Shown piece by piece: positions 63,548-64,000 of a stretch of DNA of 64,000 nucleotides (within the stretch, counting starts at the first letter, position 1; the number at the start of each line of letters is the position of its first letter). This DNA comes from Pseudoscleropodium purum. Lineage: Eukaryota > Streptophyta > Bryopsida > Hypnales > Brachytheciaceae. The position numbers and the translations under genes are program-made. The notes below the pieces were generated by a model. The model was given only the letters and a program-made list of their open reading frames with translations, did not search any database and was not told where the DNA came from. The stretch spans positions 8,995,611-9,059,610 of the forward strand of contig OZ017801.1 in assembly GCA_963969395.1 (NCBI GenBank), read 5' to 3'.

Positions 63548-64000
63548 ATGCATGTTGCAAGATATGACGGTCATAACTCCTTTCTTTGTTTTTGACAGAT
63601 GAGTGGGGTGGACGTTTATGTCACGGGTACATCGGAGTTGTCGCAGTGGTGGGAAGATATCTGTACCAAGGCAATGACGTTGGACATTGCGGACTTCTTG
63701 GACAGCAGCTACTCCACCCACTCTACCGATGTCCCTTCCTCCTCTAGGAGGAAGCTGAGGTCCGCTCAGAATTCCCCATTGAGTCAGCAGAGGAATAGGG
63801 AGACTCATGTCTCTCATGAAGTCCTATATGATTCCGAGGAGGAGGAGGAAGAAGAAGAAGAGCTTGAAGAGGACGGGATTGAGGGACTGGACGAGATGAC
63901 TACACCAACCAGTCGTCCGTCCACAGATATTCCGAGGTCGTCTGCAAGCTCTATGTTGCCTCCTCTCTCTCAAACGCCGCAGACTCCAATTGCATCGGGA

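Larger units (their letters stand above)
60509..64000 (+). pseudogene. Large intron-containing gene with a ParB/sulfiredoxin-like motif; three in-frame stops; continues past the window
   Basis: Exon 1 is 60509-61951, exon 2 62072-63418 and exon 3 from 63599 to the window end. The introns (120 and 180 nt) have GT/AG ends and preserve phase 0. One frame is kept throughout, but TAG at 61058, TGA at 61382 and TAA at 62090 interrupt it; the last overlaps a donor-like GTAAGTAAG, so splicing could be more complex. An N-terminal domain of about 180 residues is unrecognised. A Gln/Lys-rich linker follows. Around residues 340-390, VIPVGHDTMPKNWED then FYVINGLHSVAASKFML resembles the G-x-H-x3-A core of ParB/Srx-fold nucleases (N373, G374, H376). 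Exon 2 encodes an unrecognised domain of about 440 residues. Exon 3 starts MSGVDVYVTGTSELSQWW and becomes Ser/Glu-rich. It is likely the partner gene of the DUF7869-like frame. Confidence 0.6.

Overview
The window reads as nuclear DNA of a land plant with a large, repeat-rich genome. The background is strongly AT-rich, the one intact gene has 16 introns with plant-type splice sites, plant DNA-transposon families are present, and there is a short Arabidopsis-type telomere-like tract. Fragments of plastid chlB and chlN show that the plastid genome still encodes the light-independent protochlorophyllide reductase. Flowering plants have lost these genes, so a bryophyte, lycophyte, fern or gymnosperm is likely. 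The species cannot be fixed from the sequence.

Layout. 1-10.5 kb is mostly gene-free AT-rich DNA with a PIF/Harbinger-like element (6523-7785) and a CACTA-type MITE (10491-10709). 10.9-27.3 kb is a graveyard of elements whose ends are GC islands made of CGGACG/CGTCCG hexamers. Two clean insertions with 8-bp target duplications show hAT behaviour (24763-25074, 27006-27310). Two larger units carry related long frames with premature stops (11390-14788 minus, 18198-19460 plus). Between them sits a scrambled patchwork of at least six plastid fragments (19680-20896).

29399-39018 (minus) is the only conventional host gene: a leucine-rich-repeat receptor kinase. All 17 exons join in phase to give 818 residues. 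Its second intron has swollen to 3.6 kb.

40.1-46.9 kb holds a diverged duplicate of the start of the window and a Stowaway-like MITE (40870-41400). 46.9-64 kb is the most unusual part. A long minus-strand frame with a DUF7869-like signature (46910-49738) and a long plus-strand intron-containing gene with a ParB/sulfiredoxin-like motif (60509 to beyond the window) are arranged divergently. Both are associated with clusters of one 15-21 bp palindrome (core AGCGCGAGTCGCGCT), found in non-coding DNA and introns only. I propose they are two genes of one large, undescribed mobile element, later split by a 3285-bp insertion (53421-56705). That insertion has its own long frame, 8-bp inverted ends and a 5-bp target duplication.

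Several long element frames keep one reading frame over kilobases but carry one to six premature stops and no frameshift. This suggests inactivation by substitution, or an unrecognised decoding or splicing step. The older copy of the 53-56 kb element at 23.7-25.8 kb, by contrast, has a frameshift.
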